This document shows positions 13,747-15,421 of a stretch of 15,421 nt of DNA, in pieces. The translations under genes were made by a program, and so were the position numbers. The stretch covers positions 1-15,421 of the forward strand of contig CAAEQN010000023.1 of the NCBI GenBank assembly GCA_900758165.1, read 5' to 3'. This DNA is from Clostridia bacterium (lineage in GTDB: Bacteria; Bacillota; Clostridia; TANB77; CAG-508). Numbering within the stretch: the stretch's first letter is position 1; each line of letters starts with the position of its first letter. Below the pieces are notes generated by a model that ran no database searches, had not been told where the DNA came from, and saw only the letters and a list, made by a program, of their open reading frames with translations.

Positions 13747-14808
13747 CTATTTAACCTCTAGAATTTTTCCTCCTCCAACAACGATATCGTCTTTATAAAA
13801 TACTGCTGATTGCCCTGGAGTTAAAGCCCTTTGTGGCTCATCAAATACTACTCTTATTCTATCTTGAACTTGTTGAATTTGTGCTTTTGCAAATTTAGAA
13901 GAATATCTTGTTTTTACATCTACTTCTAAAAGCTCATCTAATCTATCAAATAATAGCAAATTAATATCTCCAACGATTATTTCTTTTTTATATAATTCAT
14001 TCTCTTTTCCTACTATTACTTCATTTCTTAAATTATTAAATCCTATTACAAACAATGGAACTTTATAAGAAATACCAAGTCCTTTTCTTTGACCTATTGT
14101 ATAATTATATAAGCCATTATGTTTTCCTAATATTTCACCATCTAAAGTTACAATATTTCCTTGTTTAGGTTTTATTTTGGAATGACTTTCTAAAAACTTC
14201 TTATAATTTCCACCAGGAACAAAGCAAATATCTTCACTATCAGGTTTATTTGCTACTTTCAAATTATTTTCCCTTGCAATTTGCCTAATTTCATCTTTAG
14301 ACTCAAAATTAGCAAGAGGAAATATAACATGTTCAATTAACTCTTTTGGAATATTCCATAATACATAACTTTGATCTTTTTTGCCAGCTTCTGATTTCTT
14401 TAATACCCATTTTCCATATTTTTGACTGTATTCTGTTTTGGCATAATGACCTGTTGCAATATAATTACAGCCCAATTCTTTTGCTTTTTCCCACATGTAA
14501 CCAAATTTCATATATTTATTACACTCTATACATGGATTTGGGGTTTTACAGTTTGCATAACAGTTTATAAAATCTTGAATTACATATTTATTAAATTCGT
14601 TTTTGCAATCATAAGTAAAATGAGGGATTCCAATAGACTTACATACATTCTTTGCATCTATATAAGTATTTATATTACAACAAGAACTACCTGCAAATAG
14701 TTCTAAAGTCATACCTATTACATCATATCCCTTTTGCTTTAAAAGAAGTGCTGAGACACTACTATCAACGCCTCCACTCATTCCTAATAATACTTTTTTA
14801 TTTTCCAT
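13747..14808 (-). CDS. mnmA: tRNA-specific 2-thiouridylase MnmA, CxxC (putative Fe-S) type
   Basis: Uses ATP to adenylate U34 of tRNA Lys, Glu and Gln and inserts sulfur to give 2-thiouridine. 353 residues, near the family norm. The PP-loop SGGVDSS (11-17) is at the N-terminus; ATGHYA (118-123), LNNxPxD-like KPDSEDICFVPGG (188-200), YTIGQRKGLG and the C-terminal barrel ending PGQSAVFYKDDIVVGGG are all present. The catalytic-site cysteines are C96 (in TPNPCIECNKYMKF) and C195. Position 93, usually the Asp of PDVxCN, is Cys, giving C93-x2-C96 plus C195, the ligand set proposed for [4Fe-4S]-dependent U34 thiolation. The N-terminal half is also rich in other Cys (43, 44, 56, 68, 83, 87). Its start overlaps the end of sufU by 11 bases. 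Confidence 0.96.
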   Translation of the reverse strand: MENKKVLLGMSGGVDSSVSALLLKQKGYDVIGMTLELFAGSSCCNINTYIDAKNVCKSIGIPHFTYDCKNEFNKYVIQDFINCYANCKTPNPCIECNKYMKFGYMWEKAKELGCNYIATGHYAKTEYSQKYGKWVLKKSEAGKKDQSYVLWNIPKELIEHVIFPLANFESKDEIRQIARENNLKVANKPDSEDICFVPGGNYKKFLESHSKIKPKQGNIVTLDGEILGKHNGLYNYTIGQRKGLGISYKVPLFVIGFNNLRNEVIVGKENELYKKEIIVGDINLLLFDRLDELLEVDVKTRYSSKFAKAQIQQVQDRIRVVFDEPQRALTPGQSAVFYKDDIVVGGGKILEVK

Positions 14809-15235
14809 TTTTATTTAATAAATCCTCCATTGTGTGCCAAGCAAGCAAAGCACATTTTACTCTAGCTGGCATATTTGAAACATTTTTGAATGCAATTGCA
14901 TCCTCTAATTTTTTTAATTCACTTTCATCAGTAATTTCTCGTTTTATCATTTCTATAAAAGTTTTTATTATATCTTTAGATTCTTCAATTGTCTTGCCTT
15001 TTAAAGTATCTATCATTATAGAAGTAGATGCTTGCGAAATTGCGCATCCATGTCCTGTAAAAGACATATCATAAATAGTATCACCATCCAATTTTACTTC
15101 TAACTCAATTTCATCACCACAATTAGGATTGTGACCTTTTTCGGCAAAATCAAATGAAGGAAGTTCCCTTTTATTATAGGAATTCATACTATGTTCCATT
15201 ATTAAATCATTGTATAAATTTTGCAATTTATCCAT
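14798..15235 (-). CDS. sufU: Iron-sulfur scaffold / sulfur-relay protein, SufU type
   Basis: A 145-residue IscU/NifU-N fold protein. The three conserved cysteines are C39 (in NPNCGDEIEL), C64 (GHGCAISQAS) and C128 (RVKCALLAWHT); D41 completes the zinc-site set known in SufU. The 63-residue gap between the second and third cysteine is longer than in IscU, and the residue before C128 is Lys rather than His; both mark SufU. In Bacillus, SufU takes persulfide sulfur from SufS. No cysteine desulfurase or other suf gene is in the window, so the sulfur donor is elsewhere. AAGAGGTC just upstream fixes the start. First gene of an operon with mnmA, implying that assembled clusters or sulfur go to tRNA thiolation. 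Confidence 0.93.
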   Translation of the reverse strand: MDKLQNLYNDLIMEHSMNSYNKRELPSFDFAEKGHNPNCGDEIELEVKLDGDTIYDMSFTGHGCAISQASTSIMIDTLKGKTIEESKDIIKTFIEMIKREITDESELKKLEDAIAFKNVSNMPARVKCALLAWHTMEDLLNKNGK

Positions 15236-15282
15236 TTTAAGACCTCTTAAAAAATTTATTCTACAATATATTTTTTAAATAT

Positions 15283-15311
15283 ATTATAAGCTTTTTGCAG
15301 AGCTTTTACAA
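15283..15311 (-). promoter_or_regulatory. Promoter of sufU-mnmA
   Basis: On the minus strand: TTGTAA (15311-15306), 17-base spacer, TATAAT (15288-15283), with a leader of about 40 bases. The spacer holds an AAGCT...AGCTT dyad (18 bases overall), a possible operator for a redox or iron-sulfur regulator; that reading is speculative. Confidence 0.7.
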
Positions 15312-15339
15312 GCCTATCCACATCATTTGTAATTAATTT

Positions 15340-15390
15340 TTGATAATGTCATAGTAAAATTATTATTTGATTATGTCATAATAAAGTTAT
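15340..15390 (+). repeat. Two 24-bp direct repeats in the divergent promoter region
   Basis: TTGATAATGTCATAGTAAAA with TTAT (15340-15363) and TTGATTATGTCATAATAAAG with TTAT (15367-15390) match at 21 of 24 bases with a 27-base period. They lie just upstream of the gene starting at 15415. Possible -10 TATATT at 15388-15393 overlaps the second copy, so the repeats could be operator sites. Confidence 0.7.
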
Positions 15391-15414
15391 ATTATCTCCA
15401 TTAAGGAGGTAATA

Positions 15415-15421
15415 ATGAAAG
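15415..15421 (+). CDS. Start of a gene running off the right edge
   Basis: ATG AAA G... preceded by a full AAGGAGGT ribosome site (15403-15410) at 4 bases. Only two codons and one base are visible, so nothing can be said about the product. It is divergent from sufU-mnmA and sits behind the direct repeats at 15340-15390. Confidence 0.7.

Noticed and set aside
14346..15074. Plus-strand open frames opposite mnmA and sufU
   Set aside because: They are antisense to two well-recognised conserved genes, and lack ribosome sites.
612..15421. DGR template repeat, reverse transcriptase or accessory Avd gene in this window
   Set aside because: No second GC-rich copy of 441-620 and no RT motif (such as a YADD-type catalytic core) was seen in any frame; if a DGR exists its other parts are outside.

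Overview
The window is AT-rich (coding DNA about 30-35% GC, with A/T-ending codons and strong AAGGAGG ribosome sites). Its gene content is that of a low-GC Firmicute of the class Clostridia: hrcA-grpE-dnaK-dnaJ under CIRCE control, ireB-ruvX-DUF1292, and sufU-mnmA. An uncultured gut or anaerobic Clostridia lineage is the best guess; this is inference from gene order and composition.

Left edge (1-856). The 3' part of a gene for an FGE-sulfatase/C-type-lectin-fold protein enters the window. Its last ~45 codons switch abruptly to GC-rich, C-ending codons and to Tyr/Asp/Asn/Ser/His-rich surface residues. A hairpin overlaps the stop codon. This has the hallmarks of a diversity-generating retroelement (DGR) variable repeat. 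No reverse transcriptase or template repeat lies in the window, so it would be a remote target. A terminator and a clean sigma-A-type promoter then lead into the ATPase gene ychF.

Housekeeping block (857-7758). ychF is followed by an unrecognised four-helix membrane protein with a very acidic tail (2033-2539), richer in GC than its neighbours, with its own promoter and a strong terminator. Next is the heat-shock operon hrcA-grpE-dnaK-dnaJ, preceded by one clear CIRCE operator and a second, weaker CIRCE-like dyad over the -35 box. Three copies of a GC-rich palindromic repeat, one inverted relative to the other two, sit between dnaK and dnaJ. A long terminator ends the operon.

Accessory operon (7745-12530). 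A single apparent promoter drives five tightly packed genes: a secreted two-helix VirB2/TrbC-like pilin candidate; an 827-residue protein with a pseudo-receiver-like N-terminus, two AT-hooks and a degenerate MinD/CpaE-like ATPase domain; a membrane-anchored GAF protein with a degenerate GGDEF domain; then the conserved pair ireB and ruvX. The first three are the least familiar genes here and may form a membrane or surface-appendage module. This is inferred from gene packing and domain type only.

Right part (12537-15421). DUF1292 and a small membrane protein each have their own promoter and terminator. Convergent to them, on the minus strand, sufU and mnmA overlap by 11 bp and couple an iron-sulfur scaffold to tRNA 2-thiouridine synthesis. 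This MnmA carries a CxxC plus a distal Cys, the arrangement proposed to hold an Fe-S cluster. A divergent gene starts 7 bases before the window end, behind two 24-bp direct repeats that lie in its promoter region. No rRNA, tRNA, CRISPR array or transposase gene was seen.
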